This document shows, one piece after another, positions 54,957 through 62,667 of a stretch of 62,765 nucleotides of DNA. The DNA comes from a bacterium (lineage in GTDB: Bacteria > UBA10199 > 2-02-FULL-44-16 > JAAZCA01), in assembly GCA_041648665.1 (NCBI GenBank), contig JBAZOP010000005.1, positions 1 to 62,765 on the forward strand, written 5' to 3'. Position numbers and translations under genes: made by a program. Position 1 is the first letter of the stretch, and the number at the start of each line of letters is the position of its first letter. Below the pieces are notes generated by a model. The model made no database searches, was not told the DNA's origin, and saw nothing but the letters and a program-made list of their open reading frames with translations.

Positions 54957-55988
54957 ATGGGCATCGCATCGCCGCCGAGGATCAATATCCCCCTCCTGAT
55001 GAATCAGGTGACGGAGATCTCTCAAAATCTGGGTGTGGAGTTCACGCCTTATTCCAGGACGAGCCGGGGACTCGTCTATGCGCGGTTCGATCCGAACAAC
55101 CCCCTCGCACAGAAGCCCCTGGATGTCCTGATCCAGACGAGGGAAGGGATCTCGCGCGAGAGTTTCTTAACGCGGTTTCCTTTTGATGTGGCGACCCATG
55201 CCTTTGCTGTGGAGTGGCGTGCGATGCAGGCCATCGTGGACGGGGCAGGCGGCGAAGCGAAGTTGCTCGCAGACATAGCGCAGGGCGACGATGCTAGGCG
55301 CCAGGCGGCCGCATCGAGGATGCAGTCCTCCCTGGCCCTGCCGGTGCCGGGAGTGAGCGCGGTTTCCGGAGAGGACGCACTCATCGGTTGTCGCAGCGCT
55401 TTCGTGGCGAACGTCAGATCCGCCATGCTCTTCAGCCTCCTCCTCGGTGAGTCGCACGTCGAGGTGGCCAATCGGTTCTTCCAGACGGCGGTCAATTCGA
55501 TGCAGATGGGCTTCCCCTCGGCGGCTGCGATGTTCGCCGAGGTCGCGGCCGATAGGATTGCCGGCGTCGATCCGTTCTCGCCGGAAGCGCAGCGCATAAG
55601 ATGGTATCGGTCGTTTGCGGCCAAGGCGTGGCGCCGCTCTATCGTCGCCTCGGATTCCAGGGAGTTGAGGAGGTTCAAGATAGACGGGGGGATTTTCAAC
55701 AGCTGGTCCGACGAGAACCCGATGCTGGCGATCGAGCTCCACATGTCCTCCGATGAGCTCAACGCGAGACAGAGACTCTATGCCGAGGCCACCAGCGATA
55801 TGCTGCGCGCGACGCGTCTGGTGTTGGAGAGGGGAGTGAAGGCCATCGGCGGTATAAAGGCTGTGGACGTTGCGGCCTGTTGCATGAACAAGGCGGTCAA
55901 ATCAGCGGCCAAGGTTCCCGGGATGAAGAGGGAGTCGGTGGAGATGTTGCGCGAGCTGCACCGCCGGATGATCGGCGAGGCACCATGA
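54957..55988 (+). CDS. Unknown helical protein
   Basis: I do not recognise this 343-residue protein. A ribosome-binding site (GGGAGAG) precedes the ATG. It is rich in Ala, Met and Arg, predicted mostly helical, with no signal peptide or clear membrane segment; the most hydrophobic stretch is AMLFSLLLGESHVEVA. A GCGATAAT box lies 60 bp upstream, but the matching GCAACTT box is missing, so I do not assign it to the sigma-28-like regulon. It is the last gene before the tRNA-Gly and the accessory region. Confidence 0.65.
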   Translation: MGIASPPRINIPLLMNQVTEISQNLGVEFTPYSRTSRGLVYARFDPNNPLAQKPLDVLIQTREGISRESFLTRFPFDVATHAFAVEWRAMQAIVDGAGGEAKLLADIAQGDDARRQAAASRMQSSLALPVPGVSAVSGEDALIGCRSAFVANVRSAMLFSLLLGESHVEVANRFFQTAVNSMQMGFPSAAAMFAEVAADRIAGVDPFSPEAQRIRWYRSFAAKAWRRSIVASDSRELRRFKIDGGIFNSWSDENPMLAIELHMSSDELNARQRLYAEATSDMLRATRLVLERGVKAIGGIKAVDVAACCMNKAVKSAAKVPGMKRESVEMLRELHRRMIGEAP

Positions 55989-55994
55989 CCTATG

Positions 55995-56018
55995 TTTTTG
56001 AGCGGGTGATGGGAATCG
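55995..56018. repeat. 24-bp direct repeat of the tRNA-Gly 3' end
   Basis: The sequence is identical to 56158-56181, which covers the 3' end of tRNA-Gly and the bases after it. The rest of the tRNA is not repeated. The copies are 163 bp apart. This is what an old attachment-site duplication would leave. Confidence 0.6.
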
Positions 56019-56128
56019 CCGGCGCGCAGTACCCACGCGCCGGCACTTCATCATTATAGGCACTCCTTCGGAGTGCTTAAATCCTTTGAAGGTCGGAACC
56101 GGTGGCTTCGAGCGACACCACAACGCTC

Positions 56129-56163
56129 AAAAAAAGGACCCCAAAAGACGGGGTCCTTTTTTG
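56129..56163 (-). terminator. Rho-independent terminator after tRNA-Gly
   Basis: The stem GGACCCC/GGGGTCC with A and T runs on both sides lies directly at the 3' end of the minus-strand tRNA-Gly. Confidence 0.88.
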
Positions 56164-56234
56164 AGCGGGTGATGGGAATCGAACCCACGTATGAAGCTTG
56201 GGAAGCTTCCATTCTACCATTGAATTACACCCGC
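56164..56234 (-). tRNA. tRNA-Gly (anticodon CCC)
   Basis: The reverse complement gives acceptor stem GCGGGTG/CACCCGC, a short D arm, the anticodon stem GAAGC/GCTTC with loop TTCCCAA (anticodon CCC), and a TPsiC arm with GGTTCGATTCC. The CCA is not encoded. About 250 bp without a convincing gene follow on its upstream side before the accessory region. Confidence 0.95.
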
Positions 56235-56488
56235 TGATTTTTCAGGACCCCACGACTAGTGTATGTAAGTGATTGATTGCAATACTAGAGTGCGACCTGT
56301 GACAATTGAGCGCTGGAAGCAGCCAGAACTCATTATCAGGTCATTATTGGGTCAATATCGTCTCCTTTGTGGGAGCATTGTGGGAAAAAATCGTGCGCCA
56401 AGGATGGCTACGTTGACGCATTTAGAAATGCCTGCAAGGGGGTTCGCATGGCTGCGTAAATGGCCCTTATGGCGACCCAGAGGAAGAA

Positions 56489-56710
56489 CTAAGGCAAAAA
56501 ATCGCCAGGACGGCACTTGAACGCTTTTGCCAACTTGTAGAGAATCCTTATGGTCGTATTCGTAGTGCCCGCTTCAACCTTCTGATAGTGCTTCCAACTG
56601 ACCCCAAAATCCTCCACATCCTCTTGCTTCAACCCTGCTTTCACCCGGCAGGCGCGGACTTGAAGCCCTACTCTTTTTAAAAGCTGATCTGTCTTCACCT
56701 TACGCCTCAC
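56489..56710 (-). CDS. XRE-family transcriptional regulator
   Basis: This 73-residue protein has one Cro/C1-type helix-turn-helix: VRACRVKAGLKQEDVEDFGVSWKHYQKVEAG, then TIRILYKLAKAFKCRPGDFLP. The start is a GTG (56710). Its first codons overlap an imperfect palindrome that resembles a perfect one 40 bp upstream, so it probably represses itself and the divergent lipoprotein gene. No clear ribosome-binding site is visible. Confidence 0.85.
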   Translation of the reverse strand: MRRKVKTDQLLKRVGLQVRACRVKAGLKQEDVEDFGVSWKHYQKVEAGTTNTTIRILYKLAKAFKCRPGDFLP

Positions 56711-56734
56711 TTATGCGGTGAAGACTATTGAACC

Positions 56735-56765
56735 TTGACAGGGAGTTACACCTCACATATGAGGT
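56735..56765 (+). promoter_or_regulatory. Promoter with overlapping palindromic operator for the lipoprotein gene
   Basis: TTGACA (56735-56740) and TATGAG (56758-56763) are 17 bp apart. The perfect 16-bp palindrome ACCTCACATATGAGGT (56750-56765) covers the -10. A related site lies at 56703-56720 over the start of the XRE gene. Confidence 0.6.
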
Positions 56766-56801
56766 TATTTACAGCTTGCCACAATAACTAGGGAGGCACA
56801 C

Positions 56802-57221
56802 ATGCGAAATATATTCGTTGTCATATTGGCTCTTCTTCTCCTCCCTTCATGTGGCGGTTCAGAGGGTTCCGATCCTTCTTCGCCCGACCCAAGCGATACT
56901 ACAGCATCTCTCATAGGAACTTGGGAACGGGTTGCCGAAGATTGTGACTGTATCATCGTTTCGTATCTCAAGTTTGAGGAGGTCAGCGGGAATATCTACG
57001 CCCAACATTCATCGGACAACAGCATTTTTAAGGATAGAATGATCGTGACGGAGAATGGCAGCGAGTTCACCTTCACCGGTGACAGCGACAATTTCTGGAA
57101 TGATTGCGTTGTAACCTACGACGTTGAGTGCGGCGGGACGGCGACGGATGGAATGACGACTCTTCGCTTAGATTGCGAGGTCGATCATATTGGTTGCACC
57201 ATCGACCTCAGCAAGCTCTAG
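56802..57221 (+). CDS. Small lipoprotein of unknown function
   Basis: This 139-residue protein has a classic lipoprotein signal (FVVILALLLLPSC) and a Ser/Asp/Pro-rich linker. The compact C-terminal domain begins LIGTWERVAEDCDC, resembling lipocalin-like or META-type small beta domains, and holds several cysteines that could form disulfides. The ribosome-binding site GGGAGG is good. It is probably controlled by the divergent XRE regulator. Confidence 0.75.
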   Translation: MRNIFVVILALLLLPSCGGSEGSDPSSPDPSDTTASLIGTWERVAEDCDCIIVSYLKFEEVSGNIYAQHSSDNSIFKDRMIVTENGSEFTFTGDSDNFWNDCVVTYDVECGGTATDGMTTLRLDCEVDHIGCTIDLSKL

Positions 57222-57652
57222 CCAGCGCACACCACCCCTAGGGATTATACTTTATCATACGTATATTTTACGACAAATTTATGTCACCGGATGCCTATTT
57301 TTATTCATTGTTATTCGCATTATTCATAACTGTTTTATTTTTCATAAGGTTCCGTAGTAATCAAATGACTATCAAACATTTTTCATTGTATTATCGTATT
57401 ACATTGAACTCTTGGAAATCTCGGAGTGAAGAGGGCTTCTACGATTCAGCGCCTGTGTCCAACCCCCACACCCTTTTGGGGCCTTAGATTCATGATTGAA
57501 TTACATAACAGCACGATATACCGTTTCAGTATGGTGTAATTGAGAGGCACTGAAGAGATAGCAATCATGGTGATTGCGTAATGCAAGGAATGAAGTGGTC
57601 ACCTGATTATGGAGCATGCGACCTGCTGTGCTGATACGAAAAGAGGAAAATC
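57222..57652 (+). other. 431-bp gap without a convincing gene
   Basis: The stretch is AT-rich. A 68-codon ORF (57281-57487) with one hydrophobic stretch has no ribosome-binding site and is not supported. I see no strong promoter or terminator. Confidence 0.4.
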
Positions 57653-58639
57653 ATGCGTCTTAAAACTCTGCTATTCTGTTTACTCTTTGCTGCAGTTCTT
57701 GGCGCTCCTGTCGTGGGCGTTTCCAGTGAAACGTCTTCTATAGACCAACTGCAGAAGCGAGCAGAGCAAGGCGATGCCAATGCGCAAAAAAATCTCGGGT
57801 TGATGTACCTCTTTGGCCAAGGTGTTCCTCAGGACTACGCCAAGGCAGGGGAGTGGTGTAGAAAGGCGGCTGAACAGGGAGATACCGATGCTCAGTACAA
57901 TCTCGGAACAATGTACTTTAAAGGCGATGGCGTACAACAGAACTACGCGAAGGCGATGGAATGGTTTACAAAAGCGGCAGAGCAAGGATTGCCCGATGCT
58001 CAATATCACCTTGGAGCGATATACGCTAAGGGTAACGGTACACCTCGGGACTTCACTAAGGCAGCGGAGTGGTTCAGAAAAGCCGGGGAACAAGGTCATG
58101 TAAATGCACAGTATGATCTCGGAGCTATGTATGGCAGAGGGGAAGGCGTGCCTCAGGACTTTACCAAAGCGGCAGCTTGGCTCAGAAAGGCTGCGGAACA
58201 GGGCGATGCCAAAGCTCAATATAACCTTGGCGTGTTTTACTTTGAAGGTAAAGGGTTACCTCGTGATTTCGCCAAGGCTGTCGAGTGGTACCAAAAAGCG
58301 GCTGAACAAGGATATCTCAGCGCGCAGTTTAATCTAGGTGTGTTGTATGCTGAAGGCATAAGTGTACCTCAAGATTTTTCAAAAGCATTGAAATGGTTCA
58401 GAAAGGCAGCAGAAGAAGGCGATCCTGGAGCGCAGTATAATCTTGGGCGGATGTACGCTTTAGGCAATGGTGTCGCTAAAGATTATATTTTGGCCTACGC
58501 ATGGTCTAATCTCGCCGCGTCTCAGGGAAGGGAGTCTGCGCGGAAACTGATAAGTCTCATCAATTTGAGTGCTGAAGAACTCGCTGAAGCACAGCGGCTT
58601 TCATCAAATTGGAAGCCAGGTCAGTCTTTGGAGCGTTGA
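57653..58639 (+). CDS. Exported Sel1-repeat protein
   Basis: This 328-residue protein has a signal peptide (LKTLLFCLLFAAVLGAPVVGVSS) followed by seven Sel1-like repeats of 36 residues, each close to A-E-Q-G-D-A-x-A-Q-Y-N-L-G-x-M-Y...G-V-P-Q-D-F-x-K-A-x-x-W. A degenerate eighth repeat ends the chain. Such solenoids are protein-interaction scaffolds in the periplasm. The repeats are very alike at the DNA level, which suggests recent expansion. GAGGA lies before the ATG. Confidence 0.92.
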   Translation: MRLKTLLFCLLFAAVLGAPVVGVSSETSSIDQLQKRAEQGDANAQKNLGLMYLFGQGVPQDYAKAGEWCRKAAEQGDTDAQYNLGTMYFKGDGVQQNYAKAMEWFTKAAEQGLPDAQYHLGAIYAKGNGTPRDFTKAAEWFRKAGEQGHVNAQYDLGAMYGRGEGVPQDFTKAAAWLRKAAEQGDAKAQYNLGVFYFEGKGLPRDFAKAVEWYQKAAEQGYLSAQFNLGVLYAEGISVPQDFSKALKWFRKAAEEGDPGAQYNLGRMYALGNGVAKDYILAYAWSNLAASQGRESARKLISLINLSAEELAEAQRLSSNWKPGQSLER

Positions 58640-58650
58640 AGGTATATTTT

Positions 58651-58800
58651 ATGGATATATTTCAGCACTTAAAGGAACTGAGTTTGCTTCAAACCATTGT
58701 TCTCTTTTGTGTTGTTGGCACTGTCGGGAGTATAGTGTGGTGGTTAATTCAGTGGATAATCGTTGTAATCGCCGGACTATTACTAAGGGGAAAAAAATAA
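58651..58800 (+). CDS. Small membrane protein (49 residues)
   Basis: A short ORF starts 11 bp after the Sel1 gene at an ATG with GAAGG upstream. It has one or two hydrophobic helices (LLQTIVLFCVVGTVGSIVWW and IIVVIAGLLL) and a basic end. It may be co-expressed with the Sel1 protein. Support is limited to the start site, spacing and hydrophobicity. Confidence 0.5.
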   Translation: MDIFQHLKELSLLQTIVLFCVVGTVGSIVWWLIQWIIVVIAGLLLRGKK

Positions 58801-59010
58801 TATTTCGGAAGGATGGAATTAACGCACAGGGCAAGCACTTGAGATTTCAAAAGGTACACCTTTTGAACCACGAAAACAGCTGAAAAGGGGGCAAGTAATA
58901 TCAGGCGGTTAGGGGCCTCCTTCACCGAACCCTTTTGAAACAGTTGCCGAGAGGCCGTGGAAGGACTCTAAACCCTCCTCCACGCCATTCCCTTAAAACG
59001 TCGATTTCAC

Positions 59011-59038
59011 GCAACTTCGCAGGCTTGACGGACGATAA
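59011..59038 (+). promoter_or_regulatory. Sigma-28-like promoter element (13-bp spacer) in the accessory region
   Basis: GCAACTT (59011-59017), a 13-bp spacer and GACGATAA (59031-59038; seven of eight bases match). It lies 80 bp before the start at 59119 and is the main content of the 318-bp gap from 58801. Confidence 0.45.
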
Positions 59039-59118
59039 TATCTGTGGAAGATAACCCGCCATCCCCAATATCTGGACGGGTTGGTCGTCTTCTGTTATGC
59101 TTTACTTGGAGGTGAACG

Positions 59119-59322
59119 ATGAGTGATTTCCTGTTTTCAACGCCTGATTTTTGGTCCGGATTCGCCCGTTCCCTCGATCTTGGGGGGACTTTTGACTCAT
59201 ATAACGTGAGCAAATCGGAAAAGGAAGCCGATACCCGCGCCCTTGAAAATGATTGGATGATCGTGGGGAAGAATATGACCAACGCAATGGCGGGGTTCGA
59301 CAATGAGCAAAAACAAGAATAG
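59119..59322 (+). CDS. Small conserved-looking protein upstream of DUF2335
   Basis: This 67-residue soluble protein (FLFSTPDFWSGFARSLDLGGTFDSYN...) has a very good ribosome-binding site (TTGGAGGTGA). It overlaps the next gene by 20 bp, so the two are translationally coupled. I know no function for it; the pairing with a DUF2335 protein suggests a joint role. Confidence 0.7.
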   Translation: MSDFLFSTPDFWSGFARSLDLGGTFDSYNVSKSEKEADTRALENDWMIVGKNMTNAMAGFDNEQKQE

Positions 59323-59761
59323 GGGTCTCGTTCCGCAGCAGTATCAACCCTCTACACCACAAGCTCGTGCACAAACGCTAGTCGCACAACAATATTCTGG
59401 CCCGATTCCTCCGCCAGAAGCCATGGAAAAATATAATCAGATTTTACCTGGGGCAGCCGATCGTATTCTCAAAATGGCAGAGCAGCAGTCACAGCATCGG
59501 CAAGGGCTTGAGAATTCCGTGGTAAAAGGAAATCTCAGCCATCAAAGGTGGGGGTTAATCGTCGGAGCGATTATCACGATTGTCGTGACTGTAGCGGGAA
59601 CGATTTTGGCTCTGTACGATAAACCGACTGAAGGTCTTATTGCCATTCTATCAATGATAGGGATTGATGCTGGAGTGTTTGTCTTTGGCAGGTTGCGACA
59701 GGAAAAGGATCGCGCGCAAAAGCTCGCTGAAATCGACGAAGCGAAGAAGGGAAATCAGTAG
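59303..59761 (+). CDS. DUF2335-family membrane protein
   Basis: This 152-residue protein matches DUF2335: YSGPIPPPEAMEKYNQILPGAADRILKMAEQQSQHR, then two membrane segments (WGLIVGAIITIVVTVAGTIL and GLIAILSMIGIDAGVFVFG) and a charged tail. The family is of unknown function and common on mobile elements. It overlaps the small gene before it and is followed by a terminator. Confidence 0.85.
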   Translation: MSKNKNRGLVPQQYQPSTPQARAQTLVAQQYSGPIPPPEAMEKYNQILPGAADRILKMAEQQSQHRQGLENSVVKGNLSHQRWGLIVGAIITIVVTVAGTILALYDKPTEGLIAILSMIGIDAGVFVFGRLRQEKDRAQKLAEIDEAKKGNQ

Positions 59762-59821
59762 TCGCGGTCCCTCTACTTCTCCACATCAGCCCTTTTCCCC
59801 ACACACGGCGCCATCCGGCGC

Positions 59822-59849
59822 CCCACCCCTTTAACGGTGGGTTTCTTTT
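59822..59849 (+). terminator. Rho-independent terminator
   Basis: The stem CCCACC/GGTGGG with an 8-base loop is followed by TTTCTTTT. It lies between the DUF2335 gene and the convergent recombinase gene. Confidence 0.75.
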
Positions 59850-59865
59850 GTTACTGTGAAGTCCT

Positions 59866-60447
59866 CTACACAGCGGCAAGCAGACGTGACATCGTGGCAT
59901 GGGAGACACCTGCGAGAGCGGCCACCTGGCGCAAGGATTTGCCCTCAGCGCGCATCCGGCGGGCAAGGTCGAGGTCTAGGCTGGCCTTGGGCCGGCCGCA
60001 ATGCTTCCCTCGGCTCTTGGCTGCCTTCATCCCTGCCTTGACCCGTTCCGCGATAATCGCCCGCTCAAACTCTGCCACGGCCCCGAGAAACGTAAAAACC
60101 ATTCTGCCCGCAGGTGTGCCCGTGTCTATGGCCTCTTGAAGGCTCACAAAGGCGACGCTGAGGGTCTGTAGCTCGGACAAGATCGTGAGCAGGTGCGCAA
60201 CCGAGCGCCCAAGCCGGTCGATCTTCCACACGGCTACGGCGCTGAATTTACCCCGTCTGGCATCAGCAAGCATTTCGTTGAGGGCAGGGCGGGACTCCTT
60301 TGCCCCTGAGATAAAATCCACGTACTCGCGATAGACCTCAATTCCCCGCGCCTGTGCGTATAGCCGGAGCGCGTCGAGCTGAAGATCGGCCTTCTGGTCG
60401 TCAGTACTTACTCTTGCGTATATCGCCACTCGTTTCATCATCCCCAT
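59866..60447 (-). CDS. Serine recombinase (resolvase/invertase family)
   Basis: This 193-residue protein is a small serine recombinase. The catalytic serine is in YARVSTDDQ. The arginine-bearing segments VWKIDRLGRSVAHLL and EFERAIIAERVKAGM follow, then a C-terminal helix-turn-helix (GKSLRQVAALAGVSHATMSRLL). I start at the ATG at 60447 behind AAGGGGGC. Relatives resolve transposon cointegrates or invert DNA. No transposase of the Tn3 type or obvious crossover sites are seen here. Confidence 0.93.
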   Translation of the reverse strand: MGMMKRVAIYARVSTDDQKADLQLDALRLYAQARGIEVYREYVDFISGAKESRPALNEMLADARRGKFSAVAVWKIDRLGRSVAHLLTILSELQTLSVAFVSLQEAIDTGTPAGRMVFTFLGAVAEFERAIIAERVKAGMKAAKSRGKHCGRPKASLDLDLARRMRAEGKSLRQVAALAGVSHATMSRLLAAV

Positions 60448-60561
60448 TGGAAGCCCCCTTTCGATTGACATGGTGTTTATCATTGGTTACCATGTTAACG
60501 AATAGTCAACACGCCGTCAAGACAAATCGTTAATTGACAGTAAACTTCAAGGAGGCTAGAT

Positions 60562-60801
60562 ATGTTGCAAATGATAGCGTCGAGATTACAGCAAGTCATA
60601 GACAAGGGGTCCCATCAGGGGAAGAGCGACCGTGTGCTCGCCACAGAGCTGGGCATTAGCCACGTCGCTCTATGGAAGCTCCGCACGGGATGGAAGGATA
60701 AGGATAGCAAGCCCTACAATCCCAGCCTCGAAATGCTAGACCGGCTTTGCAAGTTCTTCAAGTGCAAGGTGGGGGATATTTTGGAGTATCGAAAAATGTA
60801 A
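60562..60801 (+). CDS. XRE-family regulator
   Basis: This 79-residue protein has a Cro/C1-type helix-turn-helix: RVLATELGISHVALWKLRTGWKDK and SLEMLDRLCKFFKCKVGDILEY. A good ribosome-binding site (AAGGAGG) precedes the ATG. It diverges from the serine recombinase; the 114-bp region between them is AT-rich and probably holds both promoters. Confidence 0.85.
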   Translation: MLQMIASRLQQVIDKGSHQGKSDRVLATELGISHVALWKLRTGWKDKDSKPYNPSLEMLDRLCKFFKCKVGDILEYRKM

Positions 60802-60823
60802 ACCCGCGCATAGGGGGTGAATC

Positions 60824-61111
60824 ATGTCGCGCAAACAGTTGAAGGTGATCGCCTGGACGCTTTGGCTTATAGCTTTTGTATGCGCATTAGTTGCTTTTTC
60901 ACATATCTACAATCCTAATTATCCGAGATGGGTTAATTACGAAGGAGGGGGACGGGGTAGATCGCGGTATGTGTCACCGTCAGAAACGGGCTATAGATAT
61001 TCACCCGGGCCGGACAACGGTGCGGGCTGGGTCATCGGCATGATCGCATGTATTGGCGCAGGAATGTTTGTTAATATAGCAACCAAGAGAATGAGCGAGA
61101 AAGAGAAGTGA
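60824..61111 (+). CDS. Small membrane protein, unknown
   Basis: This 95-residue protein has two membrane segments (VIAWTLWLIAFVCALVAFSHIY and WVIGMIACIGAGMFVNIA) separated by a Gly/Arg/Tyr-rich loop. AGGGGGTGA precedes the ATG, 22 bp after the XRE gene, so both may be on one transcript. Function unknown. Confidence 0.65.
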   Translation: MSRKQLKVIAWTLWLIAFVCALVAFSHIYNPNYPRWVNYEGGGRGRSRYVSPSETGYRYSPGPDNGAGWVIGMIACIGAGMFVNIATKRMSEKEK

Positions 61112-61137
61112 GATAAAGACGGGGCTAGGCCGACGGG

Positions 61138-61179
61138 CTGAAAAGCGGAAACCCTATCCGCCTGCCCCTTTCAGTTTTT
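61138..61179 (+). terminator. Rho-independent terminator with nested stems
   Basis: CTGAAA/TTTCAG encloses GCGGA/TCCGC and is followed by five Ts. Confidence 0.7.
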
Positions 61180-61200
61180 CAGGGAGACCGTGAGGGGCGG

Positions 61201-61977
61201 GTGTCAAATACAACTAAATTTGCTCGGGCTTTGGCAAAAATCAGGAGCGACCCTGCCCGTGCTAAGCGCATTAAGACATTAGACCCAGATTGGATAAGAT
61301 GGGTAAACGGGCGGCACCCTCGGCAGGTTGATACAGACAAACATATCCTGGGAATCCTTAAGCGCAATTCACTCAATAATGTCTCAATTGATGAGATAAA
61401 AATGGTTTGCGCAAGTGCCTATGAGAATTTCTTTAAGGAATTGAGGGAAAAACACAAATGGCAACATTTGCATATTTTGAGCACCGGGAATTTTTACGAT
61501 TTTGAAAATAAGAAGTGGTGCTCCCAGCGACCAATGACTGCCGAGGAGATGGGGCGAGTCAGGGATTATATCTCCACACTCATTCTCTCTGATCCTGGTT
61601 GGGAATACCTCCAACAAACGAGTTTTGATCTACATTGTCTTACTGATACAATGAAAAAATTCCCTCTTAAAAAGATTTTGAGCAGAAAGGACTTGCATAA
61701 AAAGATTGTGAGTAAAAAGGCACCGCCGATAACATGTCCTGAAAAAGAGTGGGCTCAGGCGGATCGCTATTTGCAAGCTAACTTGAGCCACTATCTCATC
61801 CCTCGCGTCGATAATCCTGCCATACCAAGAAGCAAAAAGAACCCGGGCCTCGCAGAGGCAGCCAAGGCAACGCATGAAATTATGATGTGCTTTGGCGTCG
61901 AGTCCACAATAAAGGGCATAAAGGACTCATACCACGAGTTTATTAAGAGGTCAGATAAAGAGCGATTGATAAGTTGA
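61201..61977 (+). CDS. Hypothetical protein of the accessory region
   Basis: This 258-residue protein starts at a GTG behind GGGGCGG. It is basic and lysine-rich, without signal peptide or membrane segment. I recognise no domain. Codon use is AT-richer than in the chromosomal genes to the left. Confidence 0.6.
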   Translation: MSNTTKFARALAKIRSDPARAKRIKTLDPDWIRWVNGRHPRQVDTDKHILGILKRNSLNNVSIDEIKMVCASAYENFFKELREKHKWQHLHILSTGNFYDFENKKWCSQRPMTAEEMGRVRDYISTLILSDPGWEYLQQTSFDLHCLTDTMKKFPLKKILSRKDLHKKIVSKKAPPITCPEKEWAQADRYLQANLSHYLIPRVDNPAIPRSKKNPGLAEAAKATHEIMMCFGVESTIKGIKDSYHEFIKRSDKERLIS

Positions 61978-62036
61978 AATGAGGATTTTTAATCGCTTTA
62001 TATGCAGCGCGCCATAACTGCGGTAATTATGGCGCT

Positions 62037-62246
62037 ATGAAATTCACGGCACAGTTTCGGGATTTTCTTAGGCGGTATCCAACCCCACTTTATCTCCTCG
62101 GGCCAGAGGTCGGCTTTCATCCTTCCAGGCTTTCTCAGCTTATTCATGGCGCTGACGTTAAGCGCACCCATGATATTCGCTATCGTCTGTTGATTAAGCG
62201 CGTCGGCTATCGCGGAGCAATTTTCGATGAGGCGAAAACCTCATAA
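62037..62246 (+). CDS. Small putative DNA-binding protein
   Basis: This 69-residue protein resembles a short helix-turn-helix protein of phage or plasmid type: LRRYPTPLYLLGPEVGFHPSRLSQLIHGADVKR. It ends with a GC-rich inverted repeat just downstream (CCCCGG...CCGGGG near 62254-62278). The ribosome-binding site is weak. Confidence 0.5.
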   Translation: MKFTAQFRDFLRRYPTPLYLLGPEVGFHPSRLSQLIHGADVKRTHDIRYRLLIKRVGYRGAIFDEAKTS

Positions 62247-62298
62247 ACAAAACCCCGGCAGCTTGGCGGCGGACCGGGGCAGAAAGGAAATGCAGATA

Positions 62299-62667
62299 AT
62301 GAATAACGTTAATTCAGGGACGTATCAAGAACTAACTTTCTTTGACCATGAAGTGGCAATTGTTGCCTTACATGTTTACCGCAGAAATGTTGTCGAACGT
62401 TGGAAATGGCTTGACCGCCTCGTTGCAGATCGCGCCTGCATACAGACGCAGATCGCTCGCAAACTGCATAACGAAGGCCGGTTGAGCGATGAAGACTTGA
62501 AGCGCGTATGGGCTGAAATTGATGAGCAGCTTTATGAATACGACGACGCTCCTCATGTGCTCTATCGGCGGGAACTGCTAGCAGAAATTGACACCACTAT
62601 TGCACGTCTAAGGAAGGCAGCGCGGGCCGACCGTGAACAGCGAGAGGGGGCTTGCCATGCCGCATGA
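62299..62667 (+). CDS. Hypothetical protein of the accessory region
   Basis: A helical, charged 122-residue protein (from the ATG at 62299; an ATG at 62290 is also possible), with AAAGGAA upstream. It carries WKWLDRLVADRACIQTQIARKL and a Glu/Asp-rich middle. It looks like small phage-type proteins of unknown function. The next gene overlaps its end by 11 bp. Confidence 0.55.
   Translation: MNNVNSGTYQELTFFDHEVAIVALHVYRRNVVERWKWLDRLVADRACIQTQIARKLHNEGRLSDEDLKRVWAEIDEQLYEYDDAPHVLYRRELLAEIDTTIARLRKAARADREQREGACHAA

Noticed and set aside
56269..56520. 83-codon ORF between tRNA-Gly and the XRE gene
   Set aside because: It starts at a GTG without a ribosome-binding site, overlaps the end of the XRE gene, and its composition does not look like a protein.
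57281..57487. 68-codon hydrophobic ORF after the small lipoprotein gene
   Set aside because: No ribosome-binding site, and only one hydrophobic stretch in AT-rich DNA, where such frames arise by chance.
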